A DNA stretch of 64,000 bases from Bradyrhizobium jicamae. Its GTDB lineage: Bacteria > Pseudomonadota > Alphaproteobacteria > Rhizobiales > Xanthobacteraceae. The position numbers were made by a program, and so were the translations under genes. Every line of letters begins with the position of its first letter. Position 1 is the first letter of the stretch. Shown here in pieces: positions 34,410 through 42,917 of this stretch. Location: contig NZ_LLXZ01000152.1 of NCBI RefSeq assembly GCF_001440395.1, forward strand, positions 62,423 to 126,422, read 5' to 3'. A model generated the notes under the pieces. That model was not told the origin of the DNA, did no database searches, and saw only the letters and a list, made by a program, of their open reading frames with translations.

Positions 34410-35204
34410 ATGAAGAACAGAAAATTCCTCGGCGCTGCCGTGATGGCAAGTTGCCTTTTCATGTTGGCGGTACAGCCGGTGCGGGCCGATCTGCTCGACA
34501 GCATCATGCAGGCCAAGAAGATCCGCATCTCGACGGACCTCGCCATCCCGCCGTCCGGCATGATGGATGCCAGCATGAAGGCCACCGGCTCCGATGTCGA
34601 AGTGGCCCAGTTGCTCGCCAAGGATTGGGGTCTTGAACTCGAATTCATCCAGACGACCGGCGCGACGCGCATCCCCAACGTACTGACCGGCAAGGCTGAT
34701 ATCATCATCTCGACATTGTCGGTCACCGCCGAACGGGCCAAGGTGATCGACTTCTCCAAACGCTACGCGACGCTGCAATCCGATATTGGCTGCTTGAAGT
34801 CGCTAAATGTGAAGGATTGGGCGGACCTGAAAGACAAGACGGTGGGCGTCGCGCGTGGCACCACGCAGGATACCACCTTGTCAAACATGAAGGACAAGGA
34901 ATTGAAGATCGCGCGCTATGATGACGATGCCACTGAGGTAACTGCCGCGGTTTCCGGGCAGGTCGATTGCGTCGGCACATCGGCCACGATCATCAACCAG
35001 ATCGGCGTCAAGAATCCCGCTCGCACCTTCGAGTCCAAGATACCGCTCGCCACGTTCGACCTCGCCGTCGGTTTGAAGAAGGGCGAGCCGCGACTCATGG
35101 AAAAGCTCAACGCCTGGATTGCCGAGAATATCAAGAACGGCAAGCTCAACGCCATCTACAAGAAATTCCACGGGGTCGAATTGCCGACCGATATGCGTGG
35201 CTGA
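34410..35204 (+). CDS. Periplasmic substrate-binding protein of the ABC importer
   Basis: This is a 264-residue type 3 solute-binding protein with a signal peptide ending at VRA (AVMASCLFMLAVQPVRA, about residues 9-25). The ligand-binding fold starts IRISTDLAIPPSGMMDASMK and includes ISTLSVTAERAKVIDFSKRY and VGVARGTTQDTTL. It belongs to the family that binds polar amino acids or related acids. AGAGAGGAG lies just before the start. A long stem-loop (35216-35243) follows, which may stabilise this transcript segment since binding proteins are needed in excess. Confidence 0.9.
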   Translation: MKNRKFLGAAVMASCLFMLAVQPVRADLLDSIMQAKKIRISTDLAIPPSGMMDASMKATGSDVEVAQLLAKDWGLELEFIQTTGATRIPNVLTGKADIIISTLSVTAERAKVIDFSKRYATLQSDIGCLKSLNVKDWADLKDKTVGVARGTTQDTTLSNMKDKELKIARYDDDATEVTAAVSGQVDCVGTSATIINQIGVKNPARTFESKIPLATFDLAVGLKKGEPRLMEKLNAWIAENIKNGKLNAIYKKFHGVELPTDMRG

Positions 35205-35215
35205 GCGAAACAGTG

Positions 35216-35243
35216 CCGTGACAGCCGGCAATGGCTGTCACGG
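35216..35243. terminator. Long stem-loop between binding-protein and rpiB-like genes
   Basis: CCGTGACAGCC-GGCAAT-GGCTGTCACGG is a perfect 11-bp inverted repeat placed 12 bases after the binding-protein stop and 27 bases before the next start. No T-run follows. It is more likely an attenuating or mRNA-stabilising element inside the operon than a full terminator. Confidence 0.6.
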
Positions 35244-35270
35244 TCCCAAGACAATGGAAAAGGAAACCGT

Positions 35271-35717
35271 ATGCGCCTCGTCATAGGATCGGACCACGCC
35301 GGCTGGCCGCTCAAGCAAACCGTTATCGATCATATCCGCGAACTCGGTCACGAGGTCATCGACGTCGGTTCCTATGACGACAAGCCGGTCGATTTTCCGG
35401 ACATCGCGCGCGCGGTGGCAAAGAAGGTGACGTCAGGCGAGGTCGCACGCGGCATCATGGTGTGCGGCACCGGCGTCGGTGCTTCGATTGCCGCCAACAA
35501 GATGAAAGGCATCCGCGCTGCGGTCTGCCACGACGTGCATTCGGCGCATCAAAGCGTGGAGCACGACGACGTGAACGTCATGTGCATCGGCGCCCAGATC
35601 GTCGGCTCCTGGCTCGCCAAGGATTTGATCGCGGCATACCTCTCGGCCGAATTTTCGACCGATGAGGATTTTCGTCGCCGGGTCGAAAAGCTTCGCATAA
35701 TGGACGAAGAAGGTTAG
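35271..35717 (+). CDS. rpiB: RpiB/LacA-family sugar-phosphate isomerase
   Basis: This 148-residue enzyme has the family start MRLVIGSDHAGWPLKQTVID, the anion-hole loop GIMVCGTGVGASIAANKMKG with its catalytic cysteine and threonine region, and CHDVHSAHQSVEHDDVNVMC. The family isomerises ribose-5-phosphate, allose-6-phosphate or erythrulose-4-phosphate. It ends the GntR-ABC transporter operon, so it may serve a pathway for a C4-C5 sugar acid or polyol instead of the pentose phosphate pathway. The symbol is a family label, not proof of substrate. Confidence 0.85.
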   Translation: MRLVIGSDHAGWPLKQTVIDHIRELGHEVIDVGSYDDKPVDFPDIARAVAKKVTSGEVARGIMVCGTGVGASIAANKMKGIRAAVCHDVHSAHQSVEHDDVNVMCIGAQIVGSWLAKDLIAAYLSAEFSTDEDFRRRVEKLRIMDEEG

Positions 35718-35744
35718 GCCAGTGACCCTCTCACGTGATTCTGG

Positions 35745-36017
35745 TCACCGCGACGAGAATATGTTCTTCAACTGCACCAGGAATGTCAGCAGCCACGCAA
35801 AGGCATACATGCCCGCGAGACCAAGGGCCGTTCTGCGATCCATCAAAGACAGGCCTGTCCACCACCATACCCGGTAAAGCCACAGTCCCGTCGTGGCCGC
35901 GCCAAGCAAGCACACCAATATTTTGAGGAAGGACGAGTTTGCGACGCCCAAGGCGCCGAACAAAAGCGTTGCTGGAACGAGAAACATCGTGCAGGCGGAT
36001 ATCAGAGTCTCGTTCAT
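35745..36017 (-). CDS. Small three-helix membrane protein, function unknown
   Basis: This is a 90-residue hydrophobic protein with predicted membrane helices near residues 7-25, 30-47 and 62-82 and a basic turn (MDRRTALG) between the second and third. The WLYRVWWWTGLSLMDRR segment marks the membrane boundary. It is convergent with the rpiB-like gene, 27 bases away. I do not recognise the family; membrane character is the main support for calling it a real gene. Confidence 0.65.
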   Translation of the reverse strand: MNETLISACTMFLVPATLLFGALGVANSSFLKILVCLLGAATTGLWLYRVWWWTGLSLMDRRTALGLAGMYAFAWLLTFLVQLKNIFSSR

Positions 36018-36151
36018 GGCCCCTCAAGACGTCTGCGAATCGCAGATACGGGGCGCAGTTTGCAGCAACGGGCACCTTTTTTGGAAGGGCCGATGTATCG
36101 GCGTGCATAGCTTGATTTAGGGCCTTCCAGCTTCGTCCGGTGCGGGGCGTG

Positions 36152-36634
36152 CTACGAGATCGAGATGATCTCAAGCTCCTGACCGGACGCGCCGGCTTCA
36201 TCCCCGACAACCTTGCCCATCAGAAGCCCTGCCACCGGCGATACGAAGGAGATAGAACCGGCCTTGGGATCCGCTTCGTCCTCTCCCACGATACGATATT
36301 TCTGCACGCGCCCGTCGACTCGCCTGAAGGTCACCGTGCTCCCAAAGGCAACGGTGTCGGTCGACGTCGGATTGGGGATGACCTGAGCCGTCCGAACTCT
36401 CGCGGCAAAATAGCGCGCATCACGCAAAGGGATGGCTGCTTGCCGCCGTCGTTCATTCACGTCTTCGATCTTCTGCGCGGACTCGTATGCCTCGCGAGCC
36501 TGCTGGAGCTGAAACTCCAGAGCCTTCAATCCGGCTTCCGTGACAAGGTTCGGGTGAGGCGAAACCGGGCGGTCGGGGAGCAAGGTCTCCGACGCCGTTT
36601 CGGCACTGTCTTCCTTGGTGAAGGCAACGCTCAA
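36152..36634 (-). CDS. GreA/GreB family transcription elongation factor-like protein
   Basis: This is a 160-residue protein. The first part is a predicted coiled coil (LVTEAGLKALEFQLQQAREA onward, about residues 29-75). The C-terminal part has the GreA/GreB-type FKBP-like fold (GSTVTFRRVDGRVQKYRIVG, then SFVSPVAGLLMGKVVGDEA). Such proteins bind RNA polymerase and act on backtracked complexes or modulate it. The start is a TTG at 36634 preceded by AAAAGGAG at 8-base spacing and followed by the typical opening SVAFTKEDSAETASET; the longer frame to 36694 is unlikely. Acidic coiled-coil tip residues for RNA cleavage are not obvious, so activity may differ from GreA. Confidence 0.82.
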   Translation of the reverse strand: MSVAFTKEDSAETASETLLPDRPVSPHPNLVTEAGLKALEFQLQQAREAYESAQKIEDVNERRRQAAIPLRDARYFAARVRTAQVIPNPTSTDTVAFGSTVTFRRVDGRVQKYRIVGEDEADPKAGSISFVSPVAGLLMGKVVGDEAGASGQELEIISIS

Positions 36635-36784
36635 GCTCAAAACTCCTTTTAAACGAGATATGCAAAAGGCGGCCGGCGACAAGAGCGCGGACACGTCAAA
36701 GGAATTTTAGCCCTACGCTCAACGACTTCTGCGAATCATATACCGCCGAGCGAGGCGGGCGCATTATCAAAAGTTACCGTCGCA

Positions 36785-38293
36785 TCATGAAGCCGAGCTG
36801 CAGCCTTGCTCTGCCGGCAGTTCCTCGGCATTGGGATCGCCCGGCGCCGTCGCCCAGGCCAGTTCGACGAGGGTCACGATCCGCCGGCCAGCACCGTCGA
36901 GCTGGCAGACGATGAGGCCCTGTTCCTCGATGTAGGTCAGCAGGCGCCGTGCGCGGCGCAACGAATGTGAGCCGTAGGCGCGGGCAATCGCTGCATCGCC
37001 GGGGCAGGGCCAGCCTTCCTTGGCGGCGCGGGCGATCATCATGAAGACGCCCTGCATATCCTCCGGCAGAAGTGAGGCGCGGACGGAGACATCCTGCCAT
37101 CCGTCATCCTCTGCCATATCGGAGCCGAGCCCGGCGCGGGCGCGGGTCAGCATGCGACGGAAGTCACCGAGATCAGGCACGTCCGAACCGAGGCCCTCTA
37201 TTCGGCAGCGGACCACGAATTCCTGATAGAGGACGCCGATGGCGCGGAACCCCGCGTCAGGTTCCGCCATGATAGCGCGCAGAATACGGTCGACCCGCTC
37301 GCGCCGCTCCGCCAGTTCCTCAGCGCTGAGTGGCTGCTCCACCACTTCGGGACGAATCTCCAGTGCGGCGGTTTTTGCCGCCATGAGCTGGCCGAGGAGG
37401 TCTGGCGGCGGCGACCGGCGCTGGGGCCGATTATTCTCGGGCGGCGGTGCTGCCAGGATGATGGCGTGCGCGTCCGGTGTCGCTTCCGGCAGAGGCATCA
37501 GGCGCGGCGTCGCGTTGCGCGGCGTGGTGTCCGTCGGACCGATACGCAGTCCCAGCGGACGGCGGGAGAGGGCCGGTCCCAGCGCCATGAATTGCCCGCG
37601 CTCCAGATCGCGGAAGGCCTCTGCCTGTCGCCGCTCCATGCCCAGAAGATCGGCGGCGCGCGCCATGTCGATATCGAGGAAGGTTCGGCCCATGAGGAAA
37701 TTGGACGCCTCGGCCGCGACGTTTTTGGCGAGCTTCGCCAGTCGCTGGGTGGCGATGACCCCCGCAAGCCCGCGTTTGCGGCCACGGCACATCAGGTTCG
37801 TCATGGCGCCGAGCGAGAGCTTGCGCGCCTCGTCCGAAACCTCGCCGGCGACTGCCGGCGCGAACAGCTGCGCCTCATCGACCACCACCAGCATCGGGTA
37901 CCAGTGATCGCGGGCGACCTCGAAAAGCCCGCTGAGGAAGGCGGCGGCGCGCCGCATCTGATTCTCCGCGTCAAGCCCCTCGAGATTGAGCACCGTGGAG
38001 ACGCGATGGATGCGCGCGCGCTCGCCGGCGACCTCCAGGCCCCGCTCGGTATGGTCCTCCGCATCGATCAGGAGGTGGCCGAAACGGTCGGCCAGCGTCA
38101 CAAAGTCGCCTTCGGGGTCCAGGATCGTCTGTTGTACCCAGGGCGCACTCTGTTCCAGCAGCCGGCGCAGCAGATGGGATTTGCCGGAGCCCGAATTGCC
38201 CTGCACCAGCAGGCGGGTCGCCAGCAGTTCCTCAAGGTCGAGGTTGGCCGGGGCGCCCGCCGTCGTCTGTCCCATCTCGATCGCAACGGTCAT
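36785..38293 (-). CDS. HerA/DUF87-type ATPase
   Basis: This is a 502-residue P-loop ATPase. Walker A is GNSGSGKSH (residues 32-40) and Walker B is MLVVVDEAQLF, followed by CRGRKRGLAGVIATQRLAKL as in HerA-FtsK-like DNA-translocating ATPases. The C-terminal half is a Pro/Arg-rich linker and a region (AAKEGWPCPGDAAIARAYGS onward) that looks like a winged-helix DNA-binding segment. The ATG at 38293 was chosen because the P-loop domain begins just after it; the frame extends to 38473. No NurA nuclease partner lies next to it. It may act in DNA repair, or derive from phage or plasmid functions. Confidence 0.83.
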   Translation of the reverse strand: MTVAIEMGQTTAGAPANLDLEELLATRLLVQGNSGSGKSHLLRRLLEQSAPWVQQTILDPEGDFVTLADRFGHLLIDAEDHTERGLEVAGERARIHRVSTVLNLEGLDAENQMRRAAAFLSGLFEVARDHWYPMLVVVDEAQLFAPAVAGEVSDEARKLSLGAMTNLMCRGRKRGLAGVIATQRLAKLAKNVAAEASNFLMGRTFLDIDMARAADLLGMERRQAEAFRDLERGQFMALGPALSRRPLGLRIGPTDTTPRNATPRLMPLPEATPDAHAIILAAPPPENNRPQRRSPPPDLLGQLMAAKTAALEIRPEVVEQPLSAEELAERRERVDRILRAIMAEPDAGFRAIGVLYQEFVVRCRIEGLGSDVPDLGDFRRMLTRARAGLGSDMAEDDGWQDVSVRASLLPEDMQGVFMMIARAAKEGWPCPGDAAIARAYGSHSLRRARRLLTYIEEQGLIVCQLDGAGRRIVTLVELAWATAPGDPNAEELPAEQGCSSAS

Positions 38294-38823
38294 GTCCCGA
38301 CTCAAAGTCTCCTCAGCGGACGCGGGCTTAACAATCTGATCGCAGCCCGTCGAGCGCCTATGGCCGACTACTTTCGTGTTCTCCACGGCTGGTGGAACGC
38401 GATCGGAGGTTGGGAGTGACGCCCAATGAACGGACAATCGCGCATTTGAGCACAAGCGCCGGCACCGCATCAAAATTTGTCACACTCCGCCTCTTGCCCT
38501 CGTAGCCAGGGGCCTCTTGCCGCCGGCCGGATTGATCTGTTGCCGCCGGCGCTGACGCTGCTCTCGATCGAACATTCCGCGTGTCCGCGCTGGCGCCGGC
38601 GCTTGATCGTGCGGCTAGGCCGTCGGCGGCGGAGCGCCCATCCGTCCAGCAAAGCAGAACTGGAACTTGGAAGTTGTCTAAGGAGCGACACGTAACGGCA
38701 AGGCACGCGGGCTTCCGGATTTCGAATGTTTCAAATTGCAATGAGCACGCGATGGCTTGATGGCGGCTGCGTCAGGGCGTAACCGCCCTGGGCATGGCGT
38801 AACTAAAGAAGAGGACGCGAGCC
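38294..38823. other. 530-base divergent intergenic region
   Basis: It contains the promoters of the leftward HerA-like gene and the rightward 102-residue gene. A hairpin AGGGCG-TAAC-CGCCCT (38774-38789) and a repeated GGCGTAAC lie 35 to 50 bases before the rightward start. No convincing gene is seen. Confidence 0.5.
38774..38789. promoter_or_regulatory. Hairpin in the leader of the 102-residue protein gene
   Basis: A perfect 6-bp stem AGGGCG/CGCCCT with loop TAAC is followed by a second GGCGTAAC. It sits 35 bases before the start codon and may act in the 5' leader or as an operator. Function unknown. Confidence 0.35.
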
Positions 38824-39132
38824 GTGATGCAGCCAGATACTGACAGCGAATCTGCCGGCGCTGAAATGCATCGATCCATCATGACCGCCTTCTGCGATGT
38901 TCTTCGTGCCAGTCAGCTTCCGCCCATGACGGTGATGAAGCTTGCCGCGTCCGCGCTCGGGGCCGTCTACAAGGAAGTCGCCGATCAACATGGCACTGAC
39001 GGCGTTTGTCCCTGCGGCTGGCAGCCAAATCGGCGTACGGACATTGCGGTTCTGCAGGCCGCACTGGCTGCGTCAATGGAAGCGGTCCCCTCTGCTGATC
39101 TCCGTGTCATGCAGGCTGTCGGGCGGGCATAA
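38824..39132 (+). CDS. Hypothetical protein with CPCGW motif
   Basis: This is a 102-residue soluble protein, helical in its first half (IMTAFCDVLRASQLPPMTVM), with a short motif GVCPCGWQPNRRTDI in the middle whose two cysteines could bind a metal. GAGGA lies 8 bases before the GTG at 38824; an ATG follows at 38827. It is isolated between the HerA-like gene and the exbB operon. The CPCGWxP pattern is familiar from short hypothetical proteins of Bradyrhizobium, but no function is known to me. Confidence 0.65.
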   Translation: MMQPDTDSESAGAEMHRSIMTAFCDVLRASQLPPMTVMKLAASALGAVYKEVADQHGTDGVCPCGWQPNRRTDIAVLQAALAASMEAVPSADLRVMQAVGRA

Positions 39133-39510
39133 GCCATCGTGCGTGCGACGCCCGCGCTCCGGGCGTCCGGGCCATGTTCGCGGCCGGTGCGAACGGGACT
39201 TCGTGCGGCGCCGTCAGCGCCATAATCCAGCGCGTTCGTTTGTTTCGTCAGTTTTGAGAGCTTCTAATTTCGTCTGGCGCGAAGCCTAAGTGCAGTCAGG
39301 GTGCGCAGAACAGGCGCGCGTGTGCGGTAGCCGAATGGCGGCTGCTCGCAAATAGTACTCTCCTGGTGGGAAAAACATCGCCCTTAAACGTCTTAATCCT
39401 GGAAGTGCCGCAAGGCCGCGATTGGCGGGACTATTGCGACAGCAAGCCGGCGGTGAGAGGCGCGCGCCTCATGACCGTGCGTGAGCGATCGAAGACGAAA
39501 GATTGAGGCG
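39133..39510. other. 378-base region upstream of the exbB operon
   Basis: This should contain the promoter of the heme-uptake energising genes. I could not find a convincing Irr/ICE box, RirA box or Fur box in it. No gene is seen. Confidence 0.45.
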
Positions 39511-40602
39511 ATGGCAGGTGTGATGACGAAATTGGCCGAAGCCATGAGGGCAGGGCGCTGGCTTGCGCAGATGACGTTGACGGCGCTCGTCGTGACGGCT
39601 GGTGTTGCCGGGCCGATGGCGGCCCAGCAGGCGGAACCGTCGCTTCAGACGCAACCCGCATTGCCGGCGCCGTCGTCGTCCCCTGCATCTTCCGTACCCG
39701 GTGCGGATGCACCATCAGCGCCCGCGACATCTGTTGGCGCGGACGCGCCGGTATCGGCGGCGCCGATGCCGCAAGGATCATCGGCAACGGCCGAGCCGCC
39801 GGCCGCTGCGCCTGTATCTCCGAACGCGCCGGCCGCTGCTCAGGCGGCTGGCCCTGCGACGCTTCCGCATGATCTGTCGCCATGGAGCATGTTCATGCAG
39901 GCGGATATGGTCGTGAAAGCCGTGATGGTCGGCCTTGCGTTCGCGTCGTTATTGACCTGGACGGTGTGGCTGGCCAAGGGCGTCGAACTCACCGGCGCCA
40001 AACGCAATGCACGTAGCGCGACGCGCAAACTGAGCGATGCCGGCAGCCTTGCAGACGCGTCACGGCAGATCGATGCCGGATGGACCAGGAATGGGCGCGT
40101 CGCCGATCTTGTGAACGCTGCATTCCGGGAGCTGGAGCGCTCGACCGACCTTTCCGCTGAAGGGATCAAGGAGCGCCTGGCGATCGCGCTGTCTCGTATC
40201 GAAGCAAAAGCTGCTCGCGACATGGCGCGGGGCACCGGGCTTCTCGCGACGATCGGCGCAACGGCCCCGTTCGTCGGCCTGTTCGGCACCGTGTGGGGTA
40301 TCATGAACTCGTTCATCGGAATCTCGCAATCGAAGACGACGAACCTTGCCGTCGTCGCGCCCGGCATTGCCGAAGCACTGCTCGCTACCGCGATCGGCCT
40401 TGTCGCGGCGATTCCCGCGGTGATCATCTACAACGTATTTGCCCGCGCCATTGCCGGCTATCGCGCATTGTTGTCGGACGCATCCGGCGAAATCCTGCAG
40501 CATATGTCGCGCGATCTGGAGCGGCAGGAGAAAGGCATTGTGCCTGCAAGAACCATCCGGGCCGTTCACAATATGGGCGCGGTCGCATCGGCGGCGGAGT
40601 GA
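39511..40602 (+). CDS. exbB: TonB-system energizer ExbB
   Basis: This 363-residue inner-membrane protein starts with a signal-like helix (LAQMTLTALVVTAGVAGPMA), then a long Ala/Pro-rich periplasmic linker of about 90 residues. The three-helix MotA/TolQ/ExbB proton-channel core follows, with MVVKAVMVGLAFASLLTWTV, then LLATIGATAPFVGLFGTVWG and ALLATAIGLVAAIPAVIIYN. The extended Pro/Ala N-terminus is typical of alphaproteobacterial ExbB. The ATG at 39511 is preferred; the frame can begin at a GTG at 39481. It is followed by exbD after 6 bases and then tonB. Confidence 0.92.
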   Translation: MAGVMTKLAEAMRAGRWLAQMTLTALVVTAGVAGPMAAQQAEPSLQTQPALPAPSSSPASSVPGADAPSAPATSVGADAPVSAAPMPQGSSATAEPPAAAPVSPNAPAAAQAAGPATLPHDLSPWSMFMQADMVVKAVMVGLAFASLLTWTVWLAKGVELTGAKRNARSATRKLSDAGSLADASRQIDAGWTRNGRVADLVNAAFRELERSTDLSAEGIKERLAIALSRIEAKAARDMARGTGLLATIGATAPFVGLFGTVWGIMNSFIGISQSKTTNLAVVAPGIAEALLATAIGLVAAIPAVIIYNVFARAIAGYRALLSDASGEILQHMSRDLERQEKGIVPARTIRAVHNMGAVASAAE

Positions 40603-40608
40603 GCGATC

Positions 40609-41106
40609 ATGGCAGTCTCGCTCAGGGACCCGCAGGATGGCGATCTCGCCGAACTCTCCGAGATCAATGTCACGCCCTTCATCGACGTCATGCTGGTCCT
40701 TCTGATCATCTTCATGGTGGCCGCTCCGTTGTCGACCGTCGATGTCGCGGTCGATTTGCCGGTTTCCAGCGCGCCGCCGCAGGCACGGCCGGACAAGCCG
40801 ATCTTTCTCAGCGTCAAGCCGGACCTCACCCTGGCGCTCGGCAACGATGATGTGCCGCGTGGAACGCTACAGGCGACGCTCGACAGGCAGACGAACAACG
40901 ATCGCCAGCAGCGGATATTCCTGCGGGCTGACGGCGTGGTCGCCTATCGCGACTTGATGGGCGTGATGAATTTGCTGCGCGGCGCGGGCTATCTCAAGGT
41001 CGCGCTGGTCGGGCTGGAAGATACCGGGCAGGGCAGCGCGATCGGCGGACAGTTGCCCGGCGCATCATCCGCCGCGCAACAGGCTGCGCCGGCGCCGCGG
41101 CCATGA
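40609..41106 (+). CDS. exbD: TonB-system energizer ExbD
   Basis: This 165-residue protein has one membrane helix near residues 25-43 carrying the proton-translocating aspartate (NVTPFIDVMLVLLIIFMVAA, Asp26) and a periplasmic domain (IFLRADGVVAYRDLMGVMNL). The C-terminus is Ala/Pro-rich. It overlaps the tonB start by 4 bases. It forms the proton-driven motor with ExbB. Confidence 0.93.
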   Translation: MAVSLRDPQDGDLAELSEINVTPFIDVMLVLLIIFMVAAPLSTVDVAVDLPVSSAPPQARPDKPIFLSVKPDLTLALGNDDVPRGTLQATLDRQTNNDRQQRIFLRADGVVAYRDLMGVMNLLRGAGYLKVALVGLEDTGQGSAIGGQLPGASSAAQQAAPAPRP

Positions 41107-41981
41107 GGTTCGGCTGGCGTGATCCCGACGCGCGGCCGGACAGCGTCGCGTGGCGCTCCGTTCTTCGGTGGACACTGGCGGGCGCGGCAGTTGCAGGCTT
41201 GCATGCGGGCGGGATCTGGCTGGCGCTTCATCGGGAAGAAGTTTCGGTAGCAGGTGAACCGCCAGCCGCTGTGATGATGGAGTTGGCGCCACTGGCCGTT
41301 GCGCCCGAAGCGCCGCCGGATCAACTGCCACCCGACAAGCAAATGACCGAGGCGCAGCCTTCTCCCGAGCAGGAAACGACCGACAAGCCGGTTGAATTGA
41401 CGGAGGAGAAGCCGGAGCCGGTCGTCGCAGAAGTAAAGAAGCCCGTGGAGAACGTTGCTCTGCCGCTGACGCCGCCGCCGGAAATCGAGGCGCTGAAATT
41501 GCCTGAAATTGCGAACGCGGAAGCCACGTTGATGCCGCCACCTCCGCAGCCGAAAGCCGCCAGGAAGCCGCCGCCCAAAAAGGCGGCGGAGCGTAAGAAG
41601 CCGGAGGACCGCAAGATAGATCGCACCACTGCACCTTTGGCGACGCCAAATCCCCGGGCGGAACGGGTTGCCGCGCCGTCGTCGAGCTCGGCCTTCAATC
41701 CCTCGACATCACCCGCCACATGGAAGAGCAGTGTCAACGCTCACCTCATTCGCCATAAAGGCGGAAACCCGAATGGAGCGGCGGGCACCGTCGTGGTTGC
41801 CTTCACCATCAACCGCTCGGGCAGCGTCGTAAACTCGCGCCTTGTCCGAAGCTCCGGAGATCCAGTGTTGGACGCGAAGGCCGTTTCGACGCCCCGTAGC
41901 GCCAGTCCAGTGCCGGCACCACCGCCGGATGTCGCAGGCAGCACCATCGAGCTCTCCCTTCCCATCCGATACGGCCAGTGA
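41103..41981 (+). CDS. tonB: Energy transducer TonB
   Basis: This 292-residue protein has an N-terminal membrane anchor (about residues 23-45, LRWTLAGAAVAGLHAGGIWL). A Pro/Lys/Glu-rich spacer reaches across the periplasm, and a C-terminal TonB domain (GTVVVAFTINRSGSVVNSRL, then VLDAKAV) contacts TonB boxes of outer-membrane receptors. The end SPVPAPPPDVAGSTIELSLP is typical of alphaproteobacterial TonB. Its place beside fecI/fecR and a heme receptor indicates a dedicated energy module for heme uptake. Confidence 0.92.
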   Translation: MRFGWRDPDARPDSVAWRSVLRWTLAGAAVAGLHAGGIWLALHREEVSVAGEPPAAVMMELAPLAVAPEAPPDQLPPDKQMTEAQPSPEQETTDKPVELTEEKPEPVVAEVKKPVENVALPLTPPPEIEALKLPEIANAEATLMPPPPQPKAARKPPPKKAAERKKPEDRKIDRTTAPLATPNPRAERVAAPSSSSAFNPSTSPATWKSSVNAHLIRHKGGNPNGAAGTVVVAFTINRSGSVVNSRLVRSSGDPVLDAKAVSTPRSASPVPAPPPDVAGSTIELSLPIRYGQ

Positions 41982-42296
41982 AGTGGACAACACATTTGGC
42001 GCCCGTCCGTGTCATCTCATCGATGACAGAGTACAGGCTGAGTCACTCAAAGCGGCGAGTGGTCGGATCGGCTGGCACTGCTTGGAGCCTATCTAAACAT
42101 CCACAGTTGTGAAACGCAGGAGGCGCTATTAGAGAGGAAGTGGTTCCAGGCTTTGACGTCCGGGCAGGGATGAGAGGGGCCAGCACCTGTTGTGACGGAT
42201 CGCACGTGTGCTGAACGTTGCATCCGGAATGCGGCTTGCGTGACCGTCTCGCAACGCTGCAATCGGACCACGCCGGTCGTCTGGGGAGCGCTTGAC
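41982..42296. other. 315-base region between tonB and the FecI-like gene
   Basis: No gene is called. A frame reaching back to 42192 is continuous with the FecI-like gene but looks non-coding before 42297. The promoter of the sigma factor gene should lie here, but no known iron-response box was recognised. Confidence 0.4.
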
Positions 42297-42809
42297 GTGA
42301 AGAGGAGCGATAGCCGCAGCGTGATTTTTCTCGCCCATCGCGCTGCTCTGATCGATTATGCGACACCGATCCTGGGTTCGCGCGAGAGCGCCGAAGACAT
42401 CGTGCAGGAAGCATTCCTGAAATTCGTGCCGCCCCGGCCGGAGACCGAGGCGCCCGAGCAGCCCGCAGCCTATCTCTACCGTATCGTCCGCAATCTTTCG
42501 CTCGATCTTCTGCGGCGCAGAAAGCTGGAAAGCCGGGATCCGCTCGACGAAACGTCCTATTGGGCGGTGCCGCGCGCCGAGGCCTCGCCGGAACAGAACG
42601 CCTTGTTGCGCGATGACATCCGCCAGATCGCAGCAATCCTTGCTGAAATGCCGACAGAAACCAGGATCGCCGTCGAGATGCATCGTTTTGGTGGCCACAA
42701 GCTTCAGGACATTGCGGCCCATCTCGGTCTCTCGGTCGCAACCGTGCACCGCATGATCCATACGGCTTTGGTGGATATTGCGAAGCGGACCGGTCGCGAC
42801 CAAACGTGA
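42297..42809 (+). CDS. FecI-like ECF sigma factor (HasI-type)
   Basis: This is a 170-residue ECF sigma factor. Region 2 includes GSRESAEDIVQEAFLKFVPP and PAAYLYRIVRNLSLDLLRRR; region 4 includes MPTETRIAVEMHRFGGHKLQ and IAAHLGLSVATVHRMIHTAL. The GTG at 42297 is preceded by GGGGAG and gives the usual family length. It is followed by a FecR-type anti-sigma factor and by a receptor with an N-terminal signalling domain, the standard cell-surface signalling arrangement. It should activate hasR and the hemophore/exporter genes when heme is sensed. Confidence 0.9.
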   Translation: MKRSDSRSVIFLAHRAALIDYATPILGSRESAEDIVQEAFLKFVPPRPETEAPEQPAAYLYRIVRNLSLDLLRRRKLESRDPLDETSYWAVPRAEASPEQNALLRDDIRQIAAILAEMPTETRIAVEMHRFGGHKLQDIAAHLGLSVATVHRMIHTALVDIAKRTGRDQT

Positions 42810-42917
42810 CATAATTCTCCCGGTGTGAAAAAGAATCCCCGCTTGTTCGTCTATTCAAAAGCAGGCGGCACGGGACTCGCGTGCTCTAGGGATGAGGCTC
42901 GGGACGAGGATCGCGGG

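Noticed and set aside
39133..39510. Search for Irr/ICE, RirA or Fur boxes before exbB, the FecI-like gene and hasR
   Set aside because: No sequence close enough to the known consensus was found by eye; iron control remains unproven.
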